This document shows, in pieces, positions 53,040-63,024 of a DNA stretch of 64,000 nt. A program made the position numbers and the translations under genes. How positions within the stretch are numbered: the first letter of the stretch is position 1; each line of letters begins with the position of its first letter. This DNA is from Rhodocollybia butyracea (lineage: Eukaryota; Basidiomycota; Agaricomycetes; Agaricales; Omphalotaceae): positions 39,682-103,681 of the forward strand of contig JADNRY010000216.1 of the NCBI GenBank assembly GCA_015501585.1, in the 5' to 3' direction. The notes under the pieces were generated by a model that saw only the letters and a program-made list of their open reading frames with translations, was not told where the DNA came from and did no database searches.

Positions 53040-54640
53040 TTGCAACTGAAAAGACATTACATTACAGAATCCCTTCGTTAGCTTTGAAGCTGGAGATGAA
53101 TTGCACGTAGAGCACCGGTAGTCAACAAGACATGATACCTCTATTTCCCCAATCCGAGGCTTCGAGGCTGGACAACTGCTGGAAGAGAGGTTCGCTGATT
53201 TGTACTACGACGGGATCTCAGATTCATAATGTTTTCTCTCAACCGACCGAAACCTTACAATCCGAACGCGTTGTAAGAAATCTTTTGATGTATAACGAGA
53301 TATCCACGATGAGTAGTGATGCATTGATATCCAACTAAAAAATCTAGTATAGGCACCCACTAACCAATTCAACGAAAGAACTGGCCATCCGTAAGCAGAA
53401 AGGCGGACTCGGGTGAGGGAGGGATGTGGATCTCGCAATAGGATCCGGCAAGAGTTCATGCAGAGACAAAAAAAAAAAAAGAATTGTTGTACTGGTGTGA
53501 GTTTTGATGATATTTCGATAGATACGGCGGACGACACTAATATAAACAGGCGGATTCTTATGGTTTGGATGGTGTTGGAGCCCATTGTGGGGAACTGGAT
53601 TCGCGAGGGCACAGGTTCGATTGTTGTATTTGCGAATGTAATGAGAATAAAATGGATAATTACATAGAATACCTCATCAAATGAACAGGATATGATACCG
53701 CATTTAACTCATGGGTATCTTGGGAAGGCATGGTAGGATCGCTGAATATGCTGAAACTAGGCGGACACAATTCCGACCACCACTCTCCTTCCCTATTCCT
53801 CTAATCGACAAACTCGCATGGGCGGATTCAACTCCGCCTTCAAATTAGTTTGCGCTGTCTATCTTTTCTTCTCTCTTTTAATCTTTCCGATAACTTCACG
53901 AATGGGTACAACTCCATTTAACTCTCTAGCAACGGATCCAACTCCGCGCTGTCTCTCTCTGACTATCCCATTGTAGACTCTTTCCATTCTGTTCTAACAC
54001 ACACATGCATACTGACTTACGCCTGGCTCACCTCAAATTTGCTTTTAACGCGAAGATGCTGGACCGAACATACTGTGTTGACAAATATTTTAGGTCTCAG
54101 GACAAAACTTGGCTCGAAAAACTGGCCTTATTGGTAACTGGAAGAAAATTGGGTTCCACCCAAATTTCGGGATTTAAGATAAAAAAAAACTGGTCTGGAG
54201 ATGGCTAAGAGGGCTTATATCTCACTGGTACGTCCTTTTATTTCATGAAAATCCAGTTTTTTCGACGTGATTTTCTGTCTGCTCCGATTCTGTCCTGCAT
54301 ATATGGAGGCTTTTGTCCCGAATTGGTGCTTATTACCAAGCCTGTAGTCCGAAATTTCCGCGTTGATAAAGCTTTTGGATCTTTGAGCTGCTACTGGGCC
54401 TATCGATGTGCTGGAGCATCAAAAAAAATCAAGTATGTCCCGCATATCTCCTCTTTCTTTTGCGCATCTTATCGCTAATTTTTCAAATCCGGTGTCGTTC
54501 CCATATTGTCACCCCATACGAAGGCTAGCGCTTGTATGTCGTCAGGCGTTTGAATTCTCACTCGCGTTGAGTACAAGACCATTATCCTTATCAGGCCACC
54601 GCTCAGGAACTCTCTGTTGCTTCGACGCCGGCTTCTAACA
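53040..54640. other. Gene-poor stretch
   Basis: No supported gene. GGGCGGATTCAACTCCGCC (about 53820), with CGGATCCAACTCCGCG (about 53935), resembles CATGGGCGAATACAACTACG at about 62740; otherwise nothing recognisable. Confidence 0.4.
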
Positions 54641-54659
54641 TACGCCCTTGGATACATCC

Positions 54660-55510
54660 CTCTGATGTCCAATCCCTTCGTTCTCAAGCCACCTACTCCT
54701 CCAAGCTTCCCATGTTCACCGCTATGGACCATTCAGTGCAAATGTTCCCCCCGGAACGTGTGTCAAGCACAACATCAAAAGTTTACGGTTTTTTGGTGAG
54801 TTTACAGTGTCTTTTGTTTCTGTGAAATTGACGCTCATTGTTGGGTGGGTAGTGGAAGGCGACGGGGCAATGGACAAGTATGAGAAGCAAGTGGTGAGGG
54901 TAAGGGAGTGCCAGAAGGACGAGTTGGTCCCGCTTTGTATACAACCTCGAGTCAGACTTGATCCCGCATCTGTGCATCTCGTGTCCCTCCTACGTGCCTT
55001 ATCCTTCATACGCTTCACCAGCCTCAGACTCAGACTTGGATGCTGACACTGAAGACGGAGATACGGAATCATCTATGTACGTCGTACGATATCGATACTT
55101 TTCATTGGAGCATGGCTGAAAATCGATGGACCAGTTCCGACGGCATGAAATCGACGCGCAAGACTTCTTATAACACTGGTGCATCTTTTTTACTTCATCT
55201 TTTGGCAGCGATCTGATCATGTACTACTCCAGGTCAATGAGGCAAAGCGTCTCTGGAAGCTTTGTGACCTGGGCTCTGCGTCGGACACATCCGAGAACGA
55301 CTATCTTGCTAGTCGCTTCTACCACCCTCCCGAAAAAGTGAGGAAGTTTGTCTATTCTTTCGTCTTCATTGCTAACTTCAAGCCTCCTACTCCTCTGAGC
55401 TTTCCATGTTCACCGCCACGGGCCCATTCAGTGCGAACGTGCCAAGCGCAGCACCAAAAGTGTCAGAGACTAAGTCGGGTTCTTTGGTAAGTTTACAGCG
55501 TCTCGTTGTA
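54660..55510 (+). repeat. Diverged direct duplication flanking the kinase fragment
   Basis: About 54685-54810 and 55380-55505 share CCTACTCCT...AGCTTTCCATGTTCACCGC, CATTCAGTGC, AACGTG...CAAGC and TTTGGT(G/A)AGTTTACAG, the last looking like a conserved 5' splice site. The pieces may be repeated exons of one decayed gene. Confidence 0.6.
55180..55345 (+). pseudogene. PRP4-like CMGC kinase fragment
   Basis: The frame from 55179 contains VLLQVNEAKRLWKLCDLGSA followed by SDTSENDYLASRFYHPPE. This matches kinase subdomains VII-VIII of the splicing kinase PRP4/PRPF4B, whose activation loop reads CDLGSASDxSENxITPYLVSRFYRAPE. Here the ITP triplet is missing and the APE is PPE. Only about 45 residues are recognisable, with no ATP-binding half nearby. 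A captured or decayed piece; the live gene phosphorylates spliceosome proteins in the nucleus. Confidence 0.75.
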
Positions 55511-55659
55511 GGTGCGTTATTCTTTAACTCTTGGTGCCTTACTTTTCTTCAGGCGGTCAGGGAAGTTGTAAGTAGGTGGTTTGTATATCACACGTATTGA
55601 TAATATTAGCCATTATTGTAGTAGCTAGTATTATATGCATTTTATTAGGCCCTCGAGAT

Positions 55660-55935
55660 CAGACTACTCGAATAGCAGTCAATATGAGTGAGTAAACAGT
55701 CGTTCTGAGTGTCCTGATCTCGGTCAATATGAGTGCTCTGAACAGTCAGACTGACTGCCCTCGGCAGTCAATACGAGTGCACCAAACGTTCAGATTGACT
55801 GTCCGGGACAGTCAGACCAATTTCCGTTTACACTCATATTGACCGTTCCAAAACAGTCATCCTGATTGTTTGTACAATCAGGATGAGCGTTTGTACAGTC
55901 AATGTGAGGGTTCTTAAACAGTCATATTGATTGTC
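55660..55935. repeat. Cluster of ACAGTCA / TCAATATGAGTG motifs with hairpins
   Basis: About a dozen ACAGTCA-like words in both orientations in 275 bp. It includes a 15-bp perfect inverted pair CGGTCAATATGAGTG (55721-55735) / CACTCATATTGACCG (55831-55845). It also has a 12-bp hairpin CATCCTGATTGT-TTGT-ACAATCAGGATG (55858-55885). Non-coding; lies just downstream of the zinc-cluster gene ending at 56069. Confidence 0.85.
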
Positions 55936-56068
55936 GCCTCTTCCCGTAGTGAATGTCTAACATTTAAAAACAGACATTTTATTTACAAAAAAAACTACAA
56001 CGATAACTACAACAAGAAAACAAGAAAAACGAATGAACAGACAAGACAAAAACAAGAAAACTACGACT

Positions 56069-58961
56069 CTAAAAACCACTCTTCGCATTCATATGTAGTG
56101 GATTATGGGGGTTAGGGACGAACAAGGACTCAGTTTGGACATGCACCTCGGGAATAATTCCGCCCGAGTGCTCTTGCCCTGGAATTACAACATCCTCACG
56201 AATCGCCATCTGAGACACCTCCCGCACCTCTTCGTTCAGCTCATCCTCTCCCTCCTCCTCCAACTCATCCTCTTCCTCATGCAACCCAGGGATATCCGCA
56301 AGGTCCACATACTCGATCTCTTCCATTGGCGATGGCTCCCTAGGAGGATTCGAGTTGGGAGTTTGAGAGGACACAGGTGGAAGGAGATCGGACCTTGACG
56401 CAGTACCGAGACCGGGAACTGTACTGGAAAGCGGCGAAAAGGAAGGAGCAGGCAGGGGCAAATAGTTGACAGAAGAATCAGTAGGGGTGGGAGTATAGGG
56501 AAGAGCGTCGAGATCAGCCAGCAATTCACGAATCGCTTTTTGAAGAGCAGGGCTCTCGGGATCCTTCAACGTATAAAGCGGAAAGAAATCGGGACTGGAC
56601 TTGAGGTATTCGCCATACCAAATAGTACGATCGGCATCGAATACAGGCTCAATGGAAGACACCATCGACTCCATCCCAGCATTTCGCAGTGGGCTGTGAA
56701 CTACGCGACTACTGGAAGTTTCCCTCAGGAGCCGACGGACATGAGGGAATTGCAGGTCGAAATCTTCGAGAACAGTACGAAGAGCCAATTGAGCTCGGCA
56801 AGCTGCGTTGGTGATAGCAGGAACCACTTCTGACAAAGTGGATTCGATTTCGACATCAGCCAGCAATTCACGAATCGCTTTTTGAAGAGCAGGGCTCTCG
56901 GGATCCTTCAACGTATAAAGCGGAAAGAAATCGGGACTGGACTTGAGGTATTCGCCATACCAAATAGTACGATCGGCATCGAATACAGGCTCAATGGAAG
57001 ACACCATCGACTCCATCCCAGCATTTCGCAGTAGGCTGTGAACTATGCGACTACTGGAAGTTTCCCTCAGGAGCCAACGGACATGAGGGAATTGCAGGTC
57101 AAAATCTTCGAGAACGGTACGAAGAGCCAATTGAGCTCGGCAAGCTGCGTTGGTGATAGCAGGAACCACTTCTGACAAAGTGGATTCGATTTCGACAAAC
57201 AGAGGATTGTCCAACACCGCCTGATCCTCGAAAGTACGAAGGAAATTGTTCAAGCAGAAGAGTGGATCTGCAGCCCGCTGCTCGAAACGCCGTACAAACC
57301 TGGGAACATCCAACTGACGAAGCATGATTGCGTACTCCAGCGCGACATTCCGCTCATTCACCAAGGCCTCCCGGTCAGATTGAAGATCCCGCACCAGGGA
57401 CTCGGAAGAAGTGCCCACCGAAGACATCATCATATCCTCGAGTACCCGTATCTCTTTTTTCTTCTCCACGAGAGACGACTCGAGCGCACTGATTTCCCAT
57501 GCAACTCGACGACTTATCTCGGCAGTATGATCACTACGGCATAATACCTCCTGATGTTGATACGATAGGATGTTGAAGGACCGATTCGCCTCCTTCAGAT
57601 CTCTTCGTAAACCGTCAATTATGGCCTGTAGGTGACAAACATTCTAGGACCAAGGCTCAAATAAGGAACAGGACAACAAAGTAATTGGGAAACATACCTG
57701 TTGAAGTTCCGACACGTTCACTGCATTCTCGGTCGGGGGTACTCGCTCAGCTAACTGCGCTTCTAGTTCCGTCGTACGTTGGCGAGATCGACGATATTCT
57801 GCAGTTAACAACGCCGCCGACGCTTCCACATCCTTGACACGGGAAAATAGCACATCAGCCCGATTGCGTTCCACTATAGCGTCGGCCGCCAAACCCTGGT
57901 TGCGATCCCCGAGCACTTGTACTTCATCCAATAGACGATTTCGCTCCCCCAGAAACCGCGCTGACCTTTCCTTCTCTTCCTGAAGTTGAAGAACCGCCGC
58001 CCGGTATGCTTGAATAAACGTGGCCGGAATTACCTGTCCCTCCAAGTCGAGGCCTTCAGCAGGTCCTGCGAGAGAGGATTCGGTTACAGGTTGATTGGGA
58101 TTGGGGGGTTCGGGATGTGTAGGAAGAGCGGGAGGAGGGACGGGTTTAGAGTTGGTAGAGGAAGATTGCGAATTACCAAGGCGAGGCCAAACTACTCTGG
58201 AAGCCTCGTCAGGTGTAGGAGAAAAGCTGCGCTTTCGGGTGATCACTTGAGGCAAGTTCGTAGGGAGGGGAGATTCCGGCTGAGTGATTGGGAGATCGTT
58301 GACGGGAGGAACTACGGGATCGTCGGTCGCAGTAGAGGACGGAACCCTTGGTTTAGCAAGAGCGGGGATCGTGAACCGGATACTAGGCTGGGATTTATTT
58401 GTGGTCCCTCGCTTCCCGCTACCCTTTTTCGATGTCTTATCTTTCTTCCTCTCGCGCTTGCTCTTCTCGGAATCAACAGTCTTCTGCCATGGGTCCTCCT
58501 CCTTCTGGCGTTGAATAAAGCTGCTCAAGCCTTTACGCTCCTCGCTACTCGCTGGAAACATTGCTTCGCGCTCAAAGTCGACACGCTGCAAGACTTCAAC
58601 ACTGCTATTATCCCGTTCGATGATATCTAAAGCGTCGCGAAACAGTTCCGTAGGAAAGGTAAAACCAGTACCATGGGGTGTTAGGACTTCGACAGCTTCG
58701 GCCACGGAAATTCCTTCGAGATGAGCGTAGGTGCAAAAACGCAGCATCCTGGCATAATCACACGTCTTATGACGGCCGTGACAAAAACTGCAGACGAGGG
58801 ACGATGGCGGGCGTTTGCAAGATTCGTCGGTTTGAGTCCGGCAAAGAGTGCACTTCACCTGGTTCTGTACCGTCGCAAAAAATACCAGCGCACTCGATAA
58901 TCATATCCACGTCGAGCCCATGGATACGGAAACATTGAACCCGGTGTTGATCTTCGGACAT
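56069..58961 (-). CDS. Zinc-cluster/coiled-coil family member 1 (near-intact)
   Basis: Exon 58858-57698 and exon 57625-56069 join in frame across a 72-bp intron (GTATGT...CTACAG), about 905 residues. An upstream ATG at 58961 (MSEDQHRVQCFRIHGLDVD, matching member 2) needs a 1-base change in a T6 run near 58890 to reach the main frame. The cluster is C-X2-C-X7-C-X8-C-X2-C-X6-C (CTLCRTQTDESC, VCSFCHGRHKTC), followed by MLRFCTYAHLEGISV. Next comes a disordered Lys/Ser/Pro region (ERKKDKTSKKGSGKRG), then a long coiled coil (AAVLQLQEEKERSARFLGER onward through exon 2). Then LEYAIMLRQLDVPRFVRRFE and a duplicated 114-residue domain (VLEDFDLQFPHVR, IEPVFDADRTIWYGEYLK, FFPLYTLKDPESPALQKAI). The tail is acidic (EEIEYVDLADIPGLHEEEDE) and ends FVPNPHNPLHMNAKSGF. 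Zinc/DNA binding is inferred from the cysteines; function unknown. Confidence 0.75.
56513..57196 (-). repeat. In-frame 342-bp tandem duplication within member 1
   Basis: 56513-56854 and 56855-57196 are nearly identical and encode two 114-residue copies differing at a few residues (for example HVRRLL/HVRWLL and VHSPLRN/VHSLLRN). 342 is a multiple of three, so the frame is kept. Members 2 and 3 have one copy. Confidence 0.95.
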
Positions 58962-59063
58962 TTCGAGCAATGTTAGATGGGGTTGGTTGTAAAGAGGAAG
59001 AGTTGAAGTTGAAGATGAATAGGGATTACGCAGCACAAATTCAACCCTGCGTGACTTCAACAA

Positions 59064-59846
59064 TCGAGAAGCTTCTTTGACTCATTTGGAATTCACGTAC
59101 TAAGCCGGTTGCCGGTTGCCCGACAGTACCCGCGCGCTGGCAACGCATGGCAATGAGTTCCTCGAGGGCTCGGAATTTGAAGGGAGGGGGGAGTAATGTC
59201 ATCCCCCGTACTCGATCCCCCGTTCCGCCTGTCACCAATTCATTTCGCATCAGTCGCTCCCGCTCATTCCCGCCTAATTCCGCTAATTCCGCTTCTCTCC
59301 TAGTCAAGATCAGACGTTAGACATAGATCTAGACGAAATATCCGATACGAGTGTTAACCTGGTAACCAAACCCTTAAGCTCTTAAGAGGCTGACATCGTC
59401 AAGCCGCGATCCATCAGAGGGGCCTGTTCTAGGCTTATACGAGTGTATAGAGTAGAACTCGAACTCTGCGCAAAGGTGTTGTGAAATCGATAAAAGGCAC
59501 ATTGAATGGTAGGCGGATGCTAAAGCGCTGACCATCCGAAAGAGATAGATCAGAAAGAGAGATGAGTCGAGTCGAGATACGGGAGTGTGTTTTGTATAAC
59601 AATTCTATGCACGGAGAGTCTAAGGATACGGTAAGAAATACAGTAGGTGGAACAAGGCGCATCTGCGGGAAGGTAAGCGGAAGTAGGCACTACATCTAGA
59701 GCAGTGAAAGGAGATATGTTATGTAGCCACCGGGTCACGAAGGCGGGTGGATGACGACATCCCTCAAAGGCTGAGGTAGAAGTAAAATGTACAGGGCATG
59801 ATATCACCCCCTCCGAGTCCTCGAGGAACAGCTTAGAGACCTGAAA
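59064..59846. promoter_or_regulatory. Intergenic region between divergent members 1 and 2
   Basis: About 780-890 bp between the two divergent ATGs, without a supported gene; presumably holds both promoters. No clear TATA box was chosen. Confidence 0.4.
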
Positions 59847-61545
59847 ATGTCTGAACCTGAGCACCGTGCCTTGTGCTTCAGCGCTTCAGCTTCAGGTCGC
59901 AGAGCGTCGATATGGCAAATATTGTTGAACATTCCCGGGTGTTTGAAGAAATCAGGCAATATGTTCGGTGTTCTCTTTGTGCTTCACAAAAGCTCCCTGT
60001 CATGTGTCGCCGATCCACCAACTCACTTGCTTGCACCCCCTGTTCTAGTCGCAAACGGACCTGCGATTTCACCACTCTGCTCCGTTTCTGTGCATATGCT
60101 CACCTACAGAACATATCGGTATCCAGTTCTATCAGTCGTCTGCAGTAGGTCGATGTTGGCTACGAGCGTCGAGTTCCTGTCCGAATTATACACACAGGCG
60201 CTGTTAGCCTTTAAGAAACACAGCTCAGCGACCCATTTCATAGCTCGCATAAAAAATTACTTTGAGTCACTGCAAAAACGAATCAAGTTACGCGTGTATA
60301 GGTACAGTCCAACCAGGACTTGAACCTGGATCCTACCGAGAACTACGGAAATATACCATTGAGTCAGCGCGTGTTAACCTCTACCAGAGAAGTGTGGTCC
60401 AACTGAGAGCAGAAGAGTCAAGGTCCCATGGTCTTGAGGAAGAGGTGAATCGGACGCGAGGGGGTCTGCAGTGGGCTGCCAGTACGTATGCGGGCTTACA
60501 AGCGGAAGTGAACGTGGAACTGGCTCGTGCGGATATGCTCAAAGCTCGAGTGCAGGCTCTGGAAAGGTCGTCTTCGAAGGCCACTAACGAATACCTGATT
60601 GTAAGCAGGGAGCTCGAAGCAAAATTAGATGAGCGTTTTGCCCCGGCGGATACAACTCCTGTCGATGCGAAATTGCGACAGGTGGCTTTCTCGCCGTTCC
60701 AATGAGGGTTCCGTTGACTTGTTGTCTTCTCGTCAGGCCATTAGACTCAGCAGACCATCGCTGAATTGCGGACGGAGTTGAGCGGCGTCAATCGCTCTTT
60801 CACTATCCGCTAATCATTGAGAGCTTTTGCAACACAATGACTACGTTGTGGATGTCAATCGTGTTCTCTTCAGTGATTTTTCTGAGTTGGCGGAAAAGGA
60901 GCGTGAGGCTGAGGCGAGTTAGTGGTGAACTCAGCGAATGAGAGTCCGACATCATTGGTTGACGAGATGCAGGCAGATCGGAAACGTCTCCTGGAGAGCA
61001 CGGCTCTAGAGTTTGCATCCATGCTTCGCCAGCTTGATCTTACTAATTTCATGCAGCACTTCCAGGAGCAGGTTCCCGAACCGCTCTTCAAGCTTCAAGC
61101 TCAAGATCCATAACGTTATGCGAACACCTCCTTCCAGTGATATGACGGCTTGCGCTTCCCCCTTGTCGCCATACCTTCCGTTACCAATGCCGCTACTCGC
61201 GCCCAAATTGCCCTTCGCGCAGTGCTGGAGGATTTCGATATGCAGTTCCCAGAGGTTAAGAGTTTGCTGGAACTTAGGATCTTCGCCACTATGGAGCCAG
61301 TGTTCGATTACGACAAGGTAGTCCGATATGGAGATGGTGATGTCGATGAGCTGTTTCCGTTAGAGACGCTGAGGGAATCTTTCTTTGCGCGACACAATTC
61401 GGTCACTCCTATTCGACCTGGAGATCGCGGCCTATACTCCCGCTACACCTTCGTCCATTGCCTCGAACCCAGCTGATTCGCCCATCAGCTATTCCCCTGT
61501 TGGAAACCCGTCCACCGGAGGTCGTAGAAGAAATTGAATGTGTGG
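59847..61545 (+). pseudogene. Zinc-cluster/coiled-coil family member 2 (decayed)
   Basis: ATG at 59847 gives MSEPEHRALCFSAS, equivalent to MSEDQHRVQCFR of member 1. A frameshift near 59905 leads to MANIVEHSRVFEEIRQYVRC and the cluster CSLCASQKLPVMC, ACTPCSSRKRTC (C-X2-C-X8-C-X8-C-X2-C-X6-C), then LLRFCAYAHLQNISV. After stops the coil returns (RSVVQLRAEESRSHGLEEEV, ELEAKLDERFAPADTTPVDA, 60380-60690). An intron with normal ends follows at the same place as in member 1. Further pieces: MQADRKRLLESTALEFASML, VLEDFDMQFPEVKSLLEL, EPVFDYDKVVRYGDGDVDEL and VVEEIECVVP near 61530. Several frameshifts; not functional. Confidence 0.85.
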
Positions 61546-61606
61546 TGCCATGAGGCCATAGCGACGAAAGCATATGGGCAAACGTTCCACAAAAAAAAAG
61601 AAACAC

Positions 61607-61840
61607 ATACAGCATCCAAATTTGGTAGACCCACCTTGATGACGGACTGTATATTTTCCCGTCTGGCACGTGATTTAGATTTTCCACTTCTTCCTGAGTG
61701 TTCAAGCTCAAGCTCAAGCTCAAGAGCAAAATAGCGAATTATTGTATTCGTAGTGTAATGATACGTACTTAGTTAACACGAATCAATTTCAAGAAAATAA
61801 CCTGAAATGTTGAGCAAGAAACATTGATCTTGCTGTGATG
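61607..61840. repeat. Repeat shared with 52815-53000
   Basis: Second copy, with an insert of repeated CAAGCTCAAGCT words near 61707-61728. Confidence 0.75.
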
Positions 61841-63020
61841 TCGCGGACATCGGCGATAAAGGACTATTCTGAACGACAGCGAAAAGGGCTTTTTACTTTG
61901 CTTTGGCTGTTGTACAAAGAGTCAAAGTCCTATATACTACTTTCACTGCTATTTTTCTACCATGGCTGATATTGCGCGCCTCTTCTGTTTCTTGTGCTTG
62001 TTCACAAGGGGTGGATTGGGGATTGTCCCGTTGGTCGCCAGCGGGTACTCTTTGTCTGATTTATCTCCAGCTTCAAGCTTCAAAAGCTTCAAGGCTAACA
62101 AAGCGATTCTGTAAAGTCTTTTCACTCACAATCGTACCACTTCGTAGTCTGCGAGATATCAGGATAACTCTAATCGACCCTGGTTTTCGCCAACAAAGGA
62201 TTTCTTAGTTACGTACTCGTACCATTGCTGGCCCATTCAATATTCCATCCATACATAGCTTTGTTCTACTTGTGGCTGGTACAAAAGCCTTTCTCCACAA
62301 AGGCCCCGCAAAGTTCACCGACTCAGGACGAAAAGATCCGCGCAGTCAATCTGGGGCCCGTAGTGTAGACAAAGTATAGACTAGCGATTAGCATTTAAGA
62401 AGCGATAAACGAGCAGAGAAATAGGTCGGAAGTGAAGACAAAAAGGTAGAGGGAACTGCGAGTTGGGCGGAAGAGGGAATAAGGTAACGGACCCTGGCAA
62501 CAAAGTTTAGAACGAAGTCCTTCGCCTCTTGAAGAAGGTGATAGGGATGCTCACAGAGAGGTCGACTGGCCTAATGGTGCGGCTGTGCAGGCCCGCGAGC
62601 TCAAGTGTAACCGTGACCGTGATGACCCTCATAGTCGCATGCAAATCGCCGAGGCTTCCTACGCGAACGGAGGTCGTTGCAACCAGACCTACTACGCTCC
62701 AACTTTCTTTTCACCTGTTCCTTGTCGACACTTCGCATGGGCGAATACAACTACGCCTAAGAAACTTTTTCTACCTCGTACTTTATCTGTTTCTCGTCTC
62801 TTACCGAATGGATACAACTCCGACAAGCACTGGGACGGCGGTTCCAACACCGTCTCCTTTTCTATTTCTATTTCTCAATTCTCTATTTACACAAGACTTT
62901 CTCCCAATGCAAAACACGAACTCACGACTTTCTCATATAGACTTTCTATATACTACGGAATACAAAAAAGCAATTAGATACAGGTACAGTAACGAATATT
63001 CTCCTTTCATCCCGTCACGA
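61841..63020. other. Gene-free stretch between members 2 and 3
   Basis: No supported gene on either strand. Contains a short plus-strand piece LRDIRITLIDPGF (about 62146) that resembles minus-strand coding sequence at about 52990, and tandem GCTTCAAGC words near 62070-62090. Confidence 0.45.
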
Positions 63021-63024
63021 CGAT

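Noticed and set aside
53205..53612. 135-residue minus-strand frame
   Set aside because: Contains a poly-Phe run from an A-tract, has no recognisable motif, and has no relative at the other repeat copies.
60310..60375. tRNA-like signature on the minus strand (TGACTCAATGG and GGTTCAAGTCC boxes)
   Set aside because: The B-box matches perfectly and a T-arm folds, but the acceptor ends do not pair, the D-stem is poor and position 33 would not be U. It lies inside decayed zinc-cluster member 2. Probably coincidence or an old tRNA scrap; tRNAscan-SE would settle it.
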